Part shown: one piece after another, positions 46,258 through 55,786 of the stretch | How positions within the stretch are numbered: position 1 is the first letter of the stretch | How the letters are laid out: each line of letters opens with the position of its first letter | From: Maribacter aquivivus | GTDB lineage: Bacteria > Bacteroidota > Bacteroidia > Flavobacteriales > Flavobacteriaceae | Length of the DNA stretch: 64,000 nucleotides | Reading direction: 5' to 3' | Assembly (NCBI RefSeq): GCF_900142175.1 | Contig: NZ_FQZX01000002.1 | Coordinates: 849,317-913,316 of the forward strand | Notes under the pieces: generated by a model | What the model was told of the DNA's origin: nothing | The model's input: only the letters and a program-made list of their open reading frames with translations | Database searches by the model: none | Made by a program: the position numbers and the translations under genes

Positions 46258-47339
46258 TATTTAATTGGCTTTAAAATCATATCATTTTCTGTAATACCCG
46301 AAATAATTTCTATCCTTTCTAAATTTTCAGCACCTACTTTAACAGTTACCGTATCGTCTTCCGTAATAACTTTATTGCCCTCAACTAAATATTCTCTTGG
46401 TATAGTAAGTGCATTTTCCTTTTCTGAAATTACAATATTACCCTCACCCGCAAGACCAGGATATAATACCTTTGGCGGACTTTCAAAGATTGCCTCTACC
46501 TTAAATGTTTGTGATGTCTCGTCTTTTTTAGGATATATTTTGCTCACCGAAGCCGTAAAAACTTCCATTGGGTATGCATCCAAAGTTACTAATGTTGTCT
46601 GACCTATTTTGATTTTAATAATATCTACCTCATCTATTAACATTTCTATTTTAAAGTCGGTAGCGCTGCCAATTGCCCCTAGCGGTTCTAGCGTATTAAT
46701 TAGCTCACCAGGTTCTTTAAACAAAGCATAAACCTTACCGTTGATCTTGCTATTAATAGTATAATCTTCTGCTATAATTTTTGAGGATGAATAACTATTT
46801 TTAGCCTGTTGTAAAGCAGTCTCTAAATCATTCTTTGTTCTTGCGTAGCTAGACTTTTGTTGACGTAGTTGATTTTTTGAAAGCTCATAAGCTAACTTTT
46901 GGGTATCAAACTCTGCTTTTGATCCTATATTCTGATCCCAAAGTCGTTTCTGCCTAGCAAAATTGATCGAATCATTATTGAATTTAAGTTGTGCAGCATA
47001 AATATCGTCTTCAATACTTTTTAAAATAGCAGCATTTCCTTGAAAATTTTCTTTGGACTGCTGCAAGGTCAAATACGCATTTTCTGAATTTAATTTAGGA
47101 GTGCGGTTATTCACCTGTAAAATAGCGTCGCCTTTCTTAACTAAATCTCCTTCTTCTACTAGGTTATCATCTAAAATACCGGCTACAACGGCATAAACTT
47201 GGTATATACTATCTGGTTGTATAGTGGCAGACGCATATACTGAAGATATCAATTGAGATTTTTGCGGAAATACCTTTTCTTGTTTCTCCCCACAAGAAAG
47301 AAAAAGCAGAAAAAATATACTAATGTTCAGATATCGCAT
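46257..47339 (-). CDS. Periplasmic adaptor (HlyD/MacA-like) lipoprotein
   Basis: A 360-residue membrane-fusion protein. The signal NISIFFLLFLSCGEK gives lipidation at Cys16. It has the barrel-sandwich hybrid halves (VVAGILDDNLVEEGDLVKKGDAIL, and INGKVYALFKEPGE), a helical hairpin (about 85-170) and a beta-barrel (GQTTLVTLDAYP). It bridges the inner-membrane ABC permease to an outer-membrane factor that is not encoded here. It is the first gene of the three-gene operon. Confidence 0.9.
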   Translation of the reverse strand: MRYLNISIFFLLFLSCGEKQEKVFPQKSQLISSVYASATIQPDSIYQVYAVVAGILDDNLVEEGDLVKKGDAILQVNNRTPKLNSENAYLTLQQSKENFQGNAAILKSIEDDIYAAQLKFNNDSINFARQKRLWDQNIGSKAEFDTQKLAYELSKNQLRQQKSSYARTKNDLETALQQAKNSYSSSKIIAEDYTINSKINGKVYALFKEPGELINTLEPLGAIGSATDFKIEMLIDEVDIIKIKIGQTTLVTLDAYPMEVFTASVSKIYPKKDETSQTFKVEAIFESPPKVLYPGLAGEGNIVISEKENALTIPREYLVEGNKVITEDDTVTVKVGAENLERIEIISGITENDMILKPIK

Positions 47340-47509
47340 GAATTATAGATTATTATAATTCAAAATAACGGGAAATCTTTTAGGTATTATATGAGTAAAA
47401 TCATGCTTGGAAGAATCTACGTAAAAATGCAACCAAGTATTGAAGGTAAATAAAATGATGACTCAAGTAGTATTCGCTTTAAACTCAAATAAGGTTTAAG
47501 AGTTCAAAG

Positions 47510-47547
47510 CATAAAAAAACCGAGATAAAAATCTCGGTTTTTTTATG
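47510..47547. terminator. Strong Rho-independent terminator
   Basis: A perfect 17-bp inverted repeat (47510-47526 and 47531-47547) with an AAAA loop and runs of seven A and seven T, effective in both directions. It ends the lysine-rich protein gene on the minus strand. Confidence 0.9.
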
Positions 47548-47548
47548 C

Positions 47549-47977
47549 TTATTTTAAAGCTTTTTTGAGTTTTGCCTTTTTACTTTTCAGTCTTTTAACC
47601 GAGGTGCTTAACTTGCTTTTTATTTTTTTGATTTTACTTTTCTTTGCATCTTTCTTTTTAGCTTTCTTCAACTTACTCTTTAAATCATCTACTTTTTTAG
47701 CTGATTTTTTAATTTTTTTAATTGCTGCCTTCATCTTTTTACTTAATTTGAAATTACTTGACTTGATCTGCTTATTAATTTCCTTCTTCTTTTTGGAAAT
47801 GTCTTTTTTCTTTGATTTCTTTTTTTTGGGAACTTCAGGTGGTACCTCTGCATCGATATCTGCTTCTAGATTCTCTATCGCATCAACTATTGTAACACCT
47901 TGCTCTTGTACTACCGTGCTTTCTTGTGATAATGGTTGTTCATCCGCTAACACATTATTATTATTTTCTAAAACCAT
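47549..47977 (-). CDS. Lysine-rich histone H1-like protein
   Basis: A 142-residue protein. The first 50 residues are acidic (EADIDAEVPPEVP), and the remainder is mostly Lys with Ala, Ser, Leu and Ile at helix-forming spacing (KKMKAAIKKIKKSAKK). It resembles histone H1/HC1-like or basic nucleoid proteins, so nucleic-acid binding is likely. The acidic head could act as a self-chaperone. It is not a translation artefact: a perfect terminator follows directly and the start lies in a normal promoter gap. Low complexity makes the family assignment uncertain. Confidence 0.7.
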   Translation of the reverse strand: MVLENNNNVLADEQPLSQESTVVQEQGVTIVDAIENLEADIDAEVPPEVPKKKKSKKKDISKKKKEINKQIKSSNFKLSKKMKAAIKKIKKSAKKVDDLKSKLKKAKKKDAKKSKIKKIKSKLSTSVKRLKSKKAKLKKALK

Positions 47978-48175
47978 TATATTCCTTATTAATTATATTC
48001 TAAAATTAACATTAAACCTATAGTAATCAAATTCTAATAGATGATTTGTGTTAGAACTCCGCTATTATACAAAATGCCTAGCGTACATTAAATTTAAACA
48101 TTAAGATAGTCTTGTACTTTCATCAGACACTAATTAAAGTTATAGCGTAACAATCATATCCACTTTATGCAATCA

Positions 48176-48218
48176 TGATTTTGGTCATGAATTTTCAACC
48201 CTTGAGGTGATAACTTTA
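48176..48218 (+). promoter_or_regulatory. Fnr-like operator H and -7 element
   Basis: TGATTTTGGTCA (48176-48187) is centred 29.5 bp before TAACTTTA (48211-48218). It precedes the gene at 48242 and probably the USP 7 operon. Confidence 0.68.
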
Positions 48219-48241
48219 TACTTTAATTAAAAAGTGAAGAA

Positions 48242-48700
48242 ATGAGCAATTTAAGAAATAGACCTAAAGACAATTATATTCATGAAGCGGACTGGAAATC
48301 GCTCTATGTATTAACCGAACATTGGAAATCAGATATGGCTTTCTATAATGAAGACTTAAAGTTTTTACATCATTTAATAGATAAATACTTTATGTGGATT
48401 TCTAAGAAAGATAATATCGATATGGTTCGAGAAATTGAAGTAAGCCTTATTGATACGGATAAAAAATGTGATACACTGGTTAAAAGAATTGACACGCACT
48501 TACATCACTTAGCTGAGTTAATAGATAACCCTTTTGCATACGATTCTCACACTTTTAGAACTGAACATGAGCAACTTGAAGATGACCTAGCCCTCTTCGT
48601 AAAACAATTTAGAGCAAACCGTAAAGAAGTTTTCGCTATCACCGAACATGTTATTGATGGTGAAGAGATGGTAAAACGATTAGGTATTACCAGAGCATAA
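48242..48700 (+). CDS. Helical protein of unknown function
   Basis: A 152-residue, mostly helical cytoplasmic protein (long amphipathic helices at about 18-55, 60-95 and 105-140), rich in His, Glu and Asp; a four-helix-bundle shape is likely but I recognise no family. It is controlled by Fnr-like operator H and followed by USP 7 after 41 bp, which places it in the stress regulon. Confidence 0.65.
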   Translation: MSNLRNRPKDNYIHEADWKSLYVLTEHWKSDMAFYNEDLKFLHHLIDKYFMWISKKDNIDMVREIEVSLIDTDKKCDTLVKRIDTHLHHLAELIDNPFAYDSHTFRTEHEQLEDDLALFVKQFRANRKEVFAITEHVIDGEEMVKRLGITRA

Positions 48701-48741
48701 AAACCAAACTATTTACGTATTAAATTCAAAGCATTTCAACT

Positions 48742-49551
48742 ATGAAAAAAGTTATTATACCTACAGATTTTTCTGTAAATGCACTAAAGGCAATTGATTA
48801 CGCTCTTGAGCTTTTTAAAAATGAGGCATGCACTTTTTACATTCTTCATGGCTACCATAATGCGCCGTCATCAGAAATGTCTAAATCTGCCACTCAAAAA
48901 TCTTTAGATCTTTTGGTAAAAAGTTTAGAATTACAAACTGCGGATAAAGATTTCTATTTTGAAGGTATTTTAAAAACGGAATCTGTTTTGAATTTAACGA
49001 ACCAATCTCAAAATATCATAAACGCAGATTTTGTTATTATTGGCACAAGGGGCGCATCTACCTTCAGTCAGATTTTTATTGGTAGTAATGCTTTAGATCT
49101 AATTGAGCATCTAGAAAATTCAACTTTAATTATTGTTCCACCAGAATATGAGAGCTCTAGTTCAAAAGGAATTGTTTTGGCTACCGATTATAAACATACG
49201 TTTACAAATGCAGAGTTATCTCCTCTTTTAAAAATGGTTAACTTAAAAAAAACTACATTAAATATTGCGCATGTTAAAACCGAAGAAACTTTAAGCGATG
49301 AACAAAAATCAAACAAAGAATTATTGAAAAGTGAATTGAAAGAAGTTAAAAATCATTTTTTTGAAATTGAACTTCAAGACAATGTGGCGTATACTCTTTA
49401 TCAAATTGAAAAAGAAAATAAGAATATTGACACCATGGTAATTTTAAAAACCAAACATGGCTTTTTCAATCAACTCTTAAGAGAAAATATCATTAAAAAT
49501 CTAAGTGCTAAAACAAAAATTCCTTTATTAGTTTTACCACAAATCAATTAA
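48742..49551 (+). CDS. Tandem-domain universal stress protein 7
   Basis: A 269-residue protein, shorter than its paralogues. It begins KKVIIPTDFSVNALKAI. The loop in domain 1 is IGTRGASTFSQIFIGSNA; domain 2 ends with LKTKHGFFNQLL. It lies 9 kb from the other six copies, probably in one transcript with the helical protein before it and the 71-residue protein after it. Confidence 0.9.
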   Translation: MKKVIIPTDFSVNALKAIDYALELFKNEACTFYILHGYHNAPSSEMSKSATQKSLDLLVKSLELQTADKDFYFEGILKTESVLNLTNQSQNIINADFVIIGTRGASTFSQIFIGSNALDLIEHLENSTLIIVPPEYESSSSKGIVLATDYKHTFTNAELSPLLKMVNLKKTTLNIAHVKTEETLSDEQKSNKELLKSELKEVKNHFFEIELQDNVAYTLYQIEKENKNIDTMVILKTKHGFFNQLLRENIIKNLSAKTKIPLLVLPQIN

Positions 49552-49565
49552 TTAAAACAAAGAAT

Positions 49566-49781
49566 ATGAAGCAATTACATAAAATACTTAATGAAATTAC
49601 AGCGTTGACATTGAATATAGAAACGAATTACCCAGAGCTTTATCGTTCTTTGGATGAAAATCCAATGACCTTGCCTGTTAGTCAACATCCACATATGGAT
49701 AAGGTTGTTATGCAAGAATATTTAGAAAGCTTAAAACAAATGCTAAGCCATTATTTAGAAGAGCATAAAAGTTCTATGTAG
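49566..49781 (+). CDS. Small hypothetical protein
   Basis: A 71-residue protein, KQLHKILNEITALTLNIE at the N-terminus and a C-terminal helix (EYLESLKQMLSHYLEEHK). It is helical and acidic with no membrane segment. It lies 14 bp after USP 7 and is likely cotranscribed. I do not recognise a family. Confidence 0.6.
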   Translation: MKQLHKILNEITALTLNIETNYPELYRSLDENPMTLPVSQHPHMDKVVMQEYLESLKQMLSHYLEEHKSSM

Positions 49782-49877
49782 TATTAGTATATAAATACCA
49801 TGCTAATACTTAAATCCATTTTTATTCTTACTTTATATTTTTAAATAAATCAACAGACCGTAATAGACCAATACTAA

Positions 49878-51560
49878 ATGGCCATATTAAGAATTCCAAC
49901 TCAAAAAGAAATAAAGCGGTACGCTACCCTATTCAATGTACTGGTTAAATACGGTTTTGAAGATGTGTTATCACATAGTCCCATTCTTAAAATAATTCCT
50001 AAAAAATATTTAGAAAAACATCCGGAGACGAAAACAAATCTTTCCTTTTCTAAATATGAACGCATAAGAATGGTGTTAGAGGAATTAGGACCTACCTATA
50101 TAAAACTTGGGCAGATTTTTAGTACTCGTGAAGATATGCTACCGCTTGAGCTAATAGATGAGCTAGAAAAGTTACAAGATCATGTCCCCAAACTTAAAGA
50201 CTTTGATGTTGTAACTACTATTGAAGAAGAATTAGGTATTGAAAAATTCAAGTATTTTGCTACCATCGAATTAGAGCCATTAGCAGCAGCATCATTAGCA
50301 CAGGTACATCGAGCTCAACTCGTAAACGGCGAAGAGGTAATTTTAAAAATTCAAAGACCAAATATTACCGAGATTATTGAAGCCGACCTTATGGTCATGA
50401 AACAGGTTGCAGATAGTCTTGAGAAATACAGCTCGCAGGCAAAAGCTTTTCAACCTATTCGTATTATAGAATCTTTTGAACGCAGTATAAAAGAAGAGCT
50501 TCAGTTTGCTAGAGAAATAGACAACACCGAACGTTTTGCCCAAAATTTTGCGGGTAATGAGTTTATTCATGTACCAGAAGTTTATAAAGAACTTTCTACA
50601 GATAAAATTATTTGTATGGAGTTTATAGATGGTATTAAGGTTTCTAATGTAGCAGCACTTATTGCAGCTAATATAGACCCAAAAGCGGTTGCCAAAATTG
50701 GTGTAGACCTATATATTGAACAGATTTTAGATTTTGGTTTTTTTCATGCAGACCCGCATCCTGGAAACATTTTTATACTTCCGGAAAGCGGAAAAATATG
50801 CTTTTTAGATTTTGGAATGATGGGTACTATTCTACCCAACGAAAAAGAATCAATTAATGATCTACTACTCTATTTTTTAAGTAAAGACGTTAAAAAAATA
50901 ATCACTTTACTAGAGAAAATAGCCATTAGAACCAACATACCCGATTATAAAAAACTAGAACAAGACCTTTATCAATTATTGGAAGGTATTAGCAATACTG
51001 CCATTCAAAACATAAAACTTGGCGATACCCTGTCGCAGTTTAAAATTGTATTATACGAGAATAAAATTATAATTCCCCACTATCTGTACATGCTCATAAG
51101 AGGCATAGTTCTTATTGAAGGTGTTGGTCTTAAACTTGATCCCGAATTTAATATCACCAAAAATCTAGAACCGTATACAGCAAAGATTTTAAGAAAGAGA
51201 TTTAGTTTAAAATATCTGTTTAAAAAGAACCTAAATCGTTTAAAAGATATCAATGCGTTAGCAGATACCCTGCCCGATGATATAAATACTATCGTTAAAA
51301 AAATAAAAGATGGCAAGTTAGAAATTGTACATGAACATAAAGGTCTTAAAGAATTTCAAACTGCAACTAGCAAGGCTGTAAACCGTTTGGTTTTCGCAGT
51401 GATCATAGCTGCACTTTCAATTGGTTCATCATTATTAGTAATGGCAAAAATGCCACCGTTAATCAATGGAATACCTCTCTTGGGTGCTATTGGGTTTGTA
51501 CTATCTGCTATTTTGGGTTTTTATATTATCATTTCTATTTTCAGAAATGATCAATTTTAA
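49878..51560 (+). CDS. ABC1/UbiB/AarF-family atypical kinase
   Basis: A 560-residue protein. Family signatures in order: YIKLGQIFSTRED (KxGQ motif, about residue 75), AAASLAQVHRAQL, EEVILKIQRPN (Ala-rich loop and Lys), CMEFIDGIKV, FFHADPHPGNIF (catalytic HADPHPGN) and FLDFGMMG. Two C-terminal membrane helices (about 500-520 and 530-552) anchor it. UbiB/AarF proteins bind isoprenoid-quinone precursors and ATP, supporting quinone or lipid metabolism. It is followed 11 bp later by the DUF4010 gene. Confidence 0.92.
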   Translation: MAILRIPTQKEIKRYATLFNVLVKYGFEDVLSHSPILKIIPKKYLEKHPETKTNLSFSKYERIRMVLEELGPTYIKLGQIFSTREDMLPLELIDELEKLQDHVPKLKDFDVVTTIEEELGIEKFKYFATIELEPLAAASLAQVHRAQLVNGEEVILKIQRPNITEIIEADLMVMKQVADSLEKYSSQAKAFQPIRIIESFERSIKEELQFAREIDNTERFAQNFAGNEFIHVPEVYKELSTDKIICMEFIDGIKVSNVAALIAANIDPKAVAKIGVDLYIEQILDFGFFHADPHPGNIFILPESGKICFLDFGMMGTILPNEKESINDLLLYFLSKDVKKIITLLEKIAIRTNIPDYKKLEQDLYQLLEGISNTAIQNIKLGDTLSQFKIVLYENKIIIPHYLYMLIRGIVLIEGVGLKLDPEFNITKNLEPYTAKILRKRFSLKYLFKKNLNRLKDINALADTLPDDINTIVKKIKDGKLEIVHEHKGLKEFQTATSKAVNRLVFAVIIAALSIGSSLLVMAKMPPLINGIPLLGAIGFVLSAILGFYIIISIFRNDQF

Positions 51561-51571
51561 ACGGTAAGTAA

Positions 51572-52843
51572 ATGGATGAAGTTGATAAAATAATAAAAGT
51601 ATTGGACCCTTATATTTTAGGTGTGCTTATTAGTTTGGGTATTGGTCTTATTCTTGGACTTGAGCGAGAATATAACAACTTAAAAGAAGATAAAGGTTTT
51701 GCAGGTATACGTGCTTTCCCTATTGTTGCTATTTTAGGTTTTACCTTGGGTAGCCTTACCGAAACCTACACTACCTGGCTGCCTATTATTGGTTTAGGGG
51801 CTTTTATTTTCTTTTTAGGCTTCAATCATTTATATAAAGAGACTGTTGAGTATGAACGTAGCTTTACCACCAACATAGCTTTAATTGCTACATTAATATT
51901 GGGCTTAATGGTATCTGCCGAATATTATAGAAATGCGGTTGCTACAGCAGTTATAATTGTCACTTTACTTTCTCTTAAGACTCGTTTTCATACTGTTATT
52001 AGAAACATTACTTCTGATGAGCTTTTTGCATTGATAAAATTTTCTATTATCGCTTTATTGATTTTACCTTTTTTACCCAATAAAAATTATGGCCCAAATG
52101 AATTGATTAATCCGTTTGAGATTGGCTCTATCATCGTCATTGTATCTTTTTTAAATTTCATTGGTTATTTTTTGGTCAAATTTGTAGGTTCTAAAAAGGG
52201 AATTCTCTTAACCGCTATACTTGGCGGACTAATTTCAAGTACCGCTGTAACTTGGAGCTATGCATCTCGTAGCATTGAATCGCCAGAATTGTCCAGAAAA
52301 TATGCCGCCGGTATTATCATTGCCTCAGCGATAATGTTTCCACGACTCGCATTATTGACCTTTATATTTAATAATGAGCTGTTCATGTATGTAGCCATAC
52401 CTTTTGCTATATTTTCTATAATATGCCTTGTTATATCTCTTGTTCTAATCAAAGAGGATACTAAAAAACCGGATACAAATATTAACCTTGGCAACCCAAT
52501 GAACCTTCTTAACGCCATTGGGTTCGGTGTAATTTATGTAGCTATTCTTTTTGCAGTTTTTTACAGTAATCAATTCTTTGGAGAAAGCGGGTTGTATTAT
52601 TCTGCTTTAATAGCTGGTTTAGCAGATACCGATGCTATCACTATTAGCCTTGCAAAATTTGCATCTGACGGAGAAAAAATTAAGCTTGCTTCTTCTGTTA
52701 TAGTCACCGCCGTCATGAGTAATATGCTCGTTAAGTTAGGTATTGCCGTATTTAAAGGTTCTAAAGTTACGGGTAAATTAGTGGGCTATACTTTTGCCGG
52801 TATTATTGTAATTGGTGTTTTATATGCTGTGATTGCCAAATGA
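51572..52843 (+). CDS. MgtC/SapB-DUF4010 family membrane protein
   Basis: A 423-residue polytopic protein. The MgtC-like first third has LISLGIGLILGLEREYNN and FAGIRAFPIVAILGF. The DUF4010 remainder includes GGLISSTAVTWSYASRS and GLADTDAITISLAKF. About ten or more helices are visible. The role is unknown; the family is linked to magnesium limitation and acid survival. It is coupled to the ABC1 kinase gene. Confidence 0.88.
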   Translation: MDEVDKIIKVLDPYILGVLISLGIGLILGLEREYNNLKEDKGFAGIRAFPIVAILGFTLGSLTETYTTWLPIIGLGAFIFFLGFNHLYKETVEYERSFTTNIALIATLILGLMVSAEYYRNAVATAVIIVTLLSLKTRFHTVIRNITSDELFALIKFSIIALLILPFLPNKNYGPNELINPFEIGSIIVIVSFLNFIGYFLVKFVGSKKGILLTAILGGLISSTAVTWSYASRSIESPELSRKYAAGIIIASAIMFPRLALLTFIFNNELFMYVAIPFAIFSIICLVISLVLIKEDTKKPDTNINLGNPMNLLNAIGFGVIYVAILFAVFYSNQFFGESGLYYSALIAGLADTDAITISLAKFASDGEKIKLASSVIVTAVMSNMLVKLGIAVFKGSKVTGKLVGYTFAGIIVIGVLYAVIAK

Positions 52844-52993
52844 AATTAAACTATATAATTTGCAAATGTCGCCTGTAGTAACTTCCCAAAAATATTTAGT
52901 AAGATTCCTATATAATTAATACTACTTTCAAAATTGTATTAAAAGTTTTGAGTTCGTTTTACGACTTAAAGCTCATCTGAATATAATTATGGA

Positions 52994-53461
52994 ATGAATT
53001 TTATTAAAAAAACTTGGAATAAGTTCAAAGAACTTTTTAAACAAGGGCTTACTCCTAAGCAATTGTCATTAAGTATTACTGTCGCAATAGTTGTTTCTCT
53101 GTTTCCTATTTTTGGTATTTCAACAATAGTTCTTACTGCACTTGCTGTCAGGTACAAATTAAATCTACCCATAATGATTGCATTGAGCTATGTTGTGGAG
53201 CCTATAAAGGCACTTCTTTTTATTCCTTTTATCAATATCGGCGAAACACTTTTTGGAACGGCACATACCCTATTAACTTTTGAGGCTATAAAAGCAAGTT
53301 ATGACCTTAATTTTTGGAATACGTTAAGTTCTCTTTCATATGAATTACTCTGTGGTTTTGTAGGTTGGGGCTTAACTATTTTACCCGCTTCAATATTTTT
53401 TTATTTTTTATTGAAAGAAATGTTAAAATATTTCGTCAAAGATTCTAAATCAACCAAATGA
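52994..53461 (+). CDS. DUF2062 membrane protein
   Basis: A 155-residue protein. An amphipathic start (KKTWNKFKELFKQGLTPKQLSLS) and helices near 27-50, 55-75 and 115-145 match DUF2062, with GISTIVLTALAVRYKLNLPIM and YVVEPIKALLFIPF as recognisable stretches. The function is unknown. The stop overlaps the next start by 4 bp, beginning a five-gene overlapping run. Confidence 0.8.
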   Translation: MNFIKKTWNKFKELFKQGLTPKQLSLSITVAIVVSLFPIFGISTIVLTALAVRYKLNLPIMIALSYVVEPIKALLFIPFINIGETLFGTAHTLLTFEAIKASYDLNFWNTLSSLSYELLCGFVGWGLTILPASIFFYFLLKEMLKYFVKDSKSTK

Positions 53462-54132
53462 GTACAAGAAAAACAATTCAATTTCTAGGATATCTAGGAT
53501 TAATTGGGTCCATTCTAGTAGGGTTAGGAGAATATTTACTCCACTACTCTACTAATATTTTAGGTCATTCAGAGAATTATGAATTCTTTGCCTTTGTAGA
53601 CCTAGAGCATATGACTTTGGGTCACTTTTTAGCGGTCATTGGTCTACCCTTTTATTTTGCGGGGTACATCCATATATATCTAATGTTAAGATCAGGTAAT
53701 GAAACTATAGCCAGATTAGTACTCGCCATTGGCTTTATTGCCTTTGCCGTTGGAGGAATATGGATTGGATCTCGCTCTTCTATAGGTAACATTGTTCATC
53801 TTAAAGATTCCATAAACCCAGAAGTTTATAAAAATCTGCTAACGCATTATACAAATCATATGGAAGTATTAGTGCAAGCACTAAGGGTTATAGTTGCACT
53901 ATTATCTATTGTTTTCATCGTTGCAATACTTAAGGGCGGTACGTACTATAAAAAATGGATGGCAATTTTCAGTCCAATTGTTATCTTAATTGCTGTGGCA
54001 CTTGTTGGTTTAGCAATCCCGTCTATTGGTCAGCATACCTTACCTATTCTTATGAACATTACTCATTTTATACTTTTTAGCTTATCGCTATACCAATTAA
54101 ATATTCTTATAAAACCTTTACATAATGATTAA
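53458..54132 (+). CDS. Unknown seven-helix-like membrane protein
   Basis: A 224-residue polytopic protein with hydrophobic segments near 10-28, 55-75, 85-105, 138-158, 168-188 and 195-215. The motif HMTLGHFLAVIGLPFYFAGY is strongly hydrophobic. No family assigned. It overlaps DUF2062 by 4 bp and the FG-GAP protein by 8 bp. Confidence 0.65.
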   Translation: MSTRKTIQFLGYLGLIGSILVGLGEYLLHYSTNILGHSENYEFFAFVDLEHMTLGHFLAVIGLPFYFAGYIHIYLMLRSGNETIARLVLAIGFIAFAVGGIWIGSRSSIGNIVHLKDSINPEVYKNLLTHYTNHMEVLVQALRVIVALLSIVFIVAILKGGTYYKKWMAIFSPIVILIAVALVGLAIPSIGQHTLPILMNITHFILFSLSLYQLNILIKPLHND

Positions 54133-55786
54133 AAAGCTACTTAAAATAATAGGGATAGTGCTATTGATGATGATAATCATAGTCTTTTTCAGATTCTGGC
54201 GTGATTCTGTTTCTGATAAATACGATGTTAGTATTGAATCGGATAAAATACCTGAATTTTCAAGTGTACCCTTAGATTTTATTCATAAATACACTGGTGA
54301 CAAATCACTTCCATTAGCTCCTTCTGCGCTTATAGATATTGATAATGACAACATCGATGAAGTATTTTTTGGTGGCGGAATGAGCCAAGAAGATGCCATT
54401 TACGCATATCGTAATAATGAATTCGTACTAATTTCAGAAGAAGTTGGATTGCCAAAAAAAGGAAACAACACAACTTCATTAGGAGTGGTTTCTGGAGATA
54501 TGGACAATAATGGCTTTACTGACCTTATTATTGCTCGCGAAGATGGTCTTCGAATTTATTATAATGATGGAAAAACGTTTACAGAAACAATCGTTAATAC
54601 ACCTGTAAATAAAAAATCATCTCCTGCAGGAATTACCCTTGGTGATATTGATAAGGACGGAGATTTAGATATTTTCTTAGCTACCTACCTGCACAAAGAA
54701 CTGATGGAGGGTCAAAACATTTTCGAGCGCTATGATTATGGTTCTACAAGTGAGTTATTATTAAACAACGGTGATAATTCTTTTAAAAGTATTACCAAAG
54801 CAGCAGGTTTAGACTATATACACAACACCTTCCAAGGGGTTTTAGTAGATATTGACAATGACTCTTGGTTAGATCTTGTTGTAGTTCATGATACTGGCGA
54901 AGCTAGAACTTACAAGAATAATGGAGACTTAACCTTTACGATGAAATCGAATCCGCTAACAGGTAAATTTGCTTACCCAATGGGGCTTGCAGTGGGTGAT
55001 TATAATAATGACGGATTGGTAGATTTTATGTTCTCTAATGTTGGTACGACTGCCCCAAATTTTATGGCAAGTGGTGATATTAAAGACAAGTCTCTTTTTA
55101 ATGATAAATGGATTCTATTCAAGAATGAAGGCAACTTTCAATTTACCGATGCCGCAGAAGAGGCTAAAATTGCAGATTACGAGTTTTCATGGGGATGCAC
55201 TTTTGCCGACATGAATAATGACGGACTACAAGATTTGATAGTTGCAGAAAATTATGTCGATTTTCCTTTCAGTAAAATATTTAAGCTACCTGGGCGATTA
55301 TTAATTCAAAAAGAAGACCACACTTTTGTACCAACAGAAACAGAAAGTGGTGTTGAAAATCCTTTGTATGGTATAACAGCACTTGTAAGTGATTTTAATG
55401 CTGATGGACATTTAGACCTTATTTGGACCAATATAGACGGCCCTTCAAATGCTTTTATCAATAAAGGGAATTCTAACAATTTTGTGCAAGTAGATTTAGC
55501 AGATGCTGCAGAAGCTATGGGAGCCAAAATTACCGTTGTTACACCAGACGAAACGTATACTGATTGGTTGGTAACCGGTGAAGGATTAGCGAGTGATCAA
55601 ACTGCATTACTTCATTTTGGATTAGGCAAAACTCAGCATATCGATAAAATATCCGTAGCCTATTCAAATGGTAACAAAGACGAGATTATTGCGCCTAAAA
55701 TTAATTCGGTTGTAGATGTGATTAAAGAACGTAATCTGCGGATGGCGCATGATACAGTAGTAACCACCTTGAATACAAAGAAATGA
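54125..55786 (+). CDS. CRTAC1-like FG-GAP/VCBS repeat protein with ASPIC/UnbV end
   Basis: A 553-residue exported protein anchored or secreted by an N-terminal helix (residues 5-24). Seven or more FG-GAP repeats carry calcium-binding motifs such as DIDKDGDLD, DYNNDGLVD, DMNNDGLQD and DFNADGHLD, forming a beta-propeller. The last part (AAEAMGAKITVVTPD, then LHFGLGKTQHIDKISVAYSNG) is the ASPIC/UnbV domain. This architecture is common in Bacteroidota surface proteins of unknown substrate. Confidence 0.88.
   Translation: MIKKLLKIIGIVLLMMIIIVFFRFWRDSVSDKYDVSIESDKIPEFSSVPLDFIHKYTGDKSLPLAPSALIDIDNDNIDEVFFGGGMSQEDAIYAYRNNEFVLISEEVGLPKKGNNTTSLGVVSGDMDNNGFTDLIIAREDGLRIYYNDGKTFTETIVNTPVNKKSSPAGITLGDIDKDGDLDIFLATYLHKELMEGQNIFERYDYGSTSELLLNNGDNSFKSITKAAGLDYIHNTFQGVLVDIDNDSWLDLVVVHDTGEARTYKNNGDLTFTMKSNPLTGKFAYPMGLAVGDYNNDGLVDFMFSNVGTTAPNFMASGDIKDKSLFNDKWILFKNEGNFQFTDAAEEAKIADYEFSWGCTFADMNNDGLQDLIVAENYVDFPFSKIFKLPGRLLIQKEDHTFVPTETESGVENPLYGITALVSDFNADGHLDLIWTNIDGPSNAFINKGNSNNFVQVDLADAAEAMGAKITVVTPDETYTDWLVTGEGLASDQTALLHFGLGKTQHIDKISVAYSNGNKDEIIAPKINSVVDVIKERNLRMAHDTVVTTLNTKK

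Noticed and set aside
47565..48023. A 152-codon plus-strand frame rich in Leu and Phe
   Set aside because: It is the antisense of the lysine-rich protein gene; its hydrophobicity is the mirror of poly-Lys codons and it has no start signal or homology pattern.
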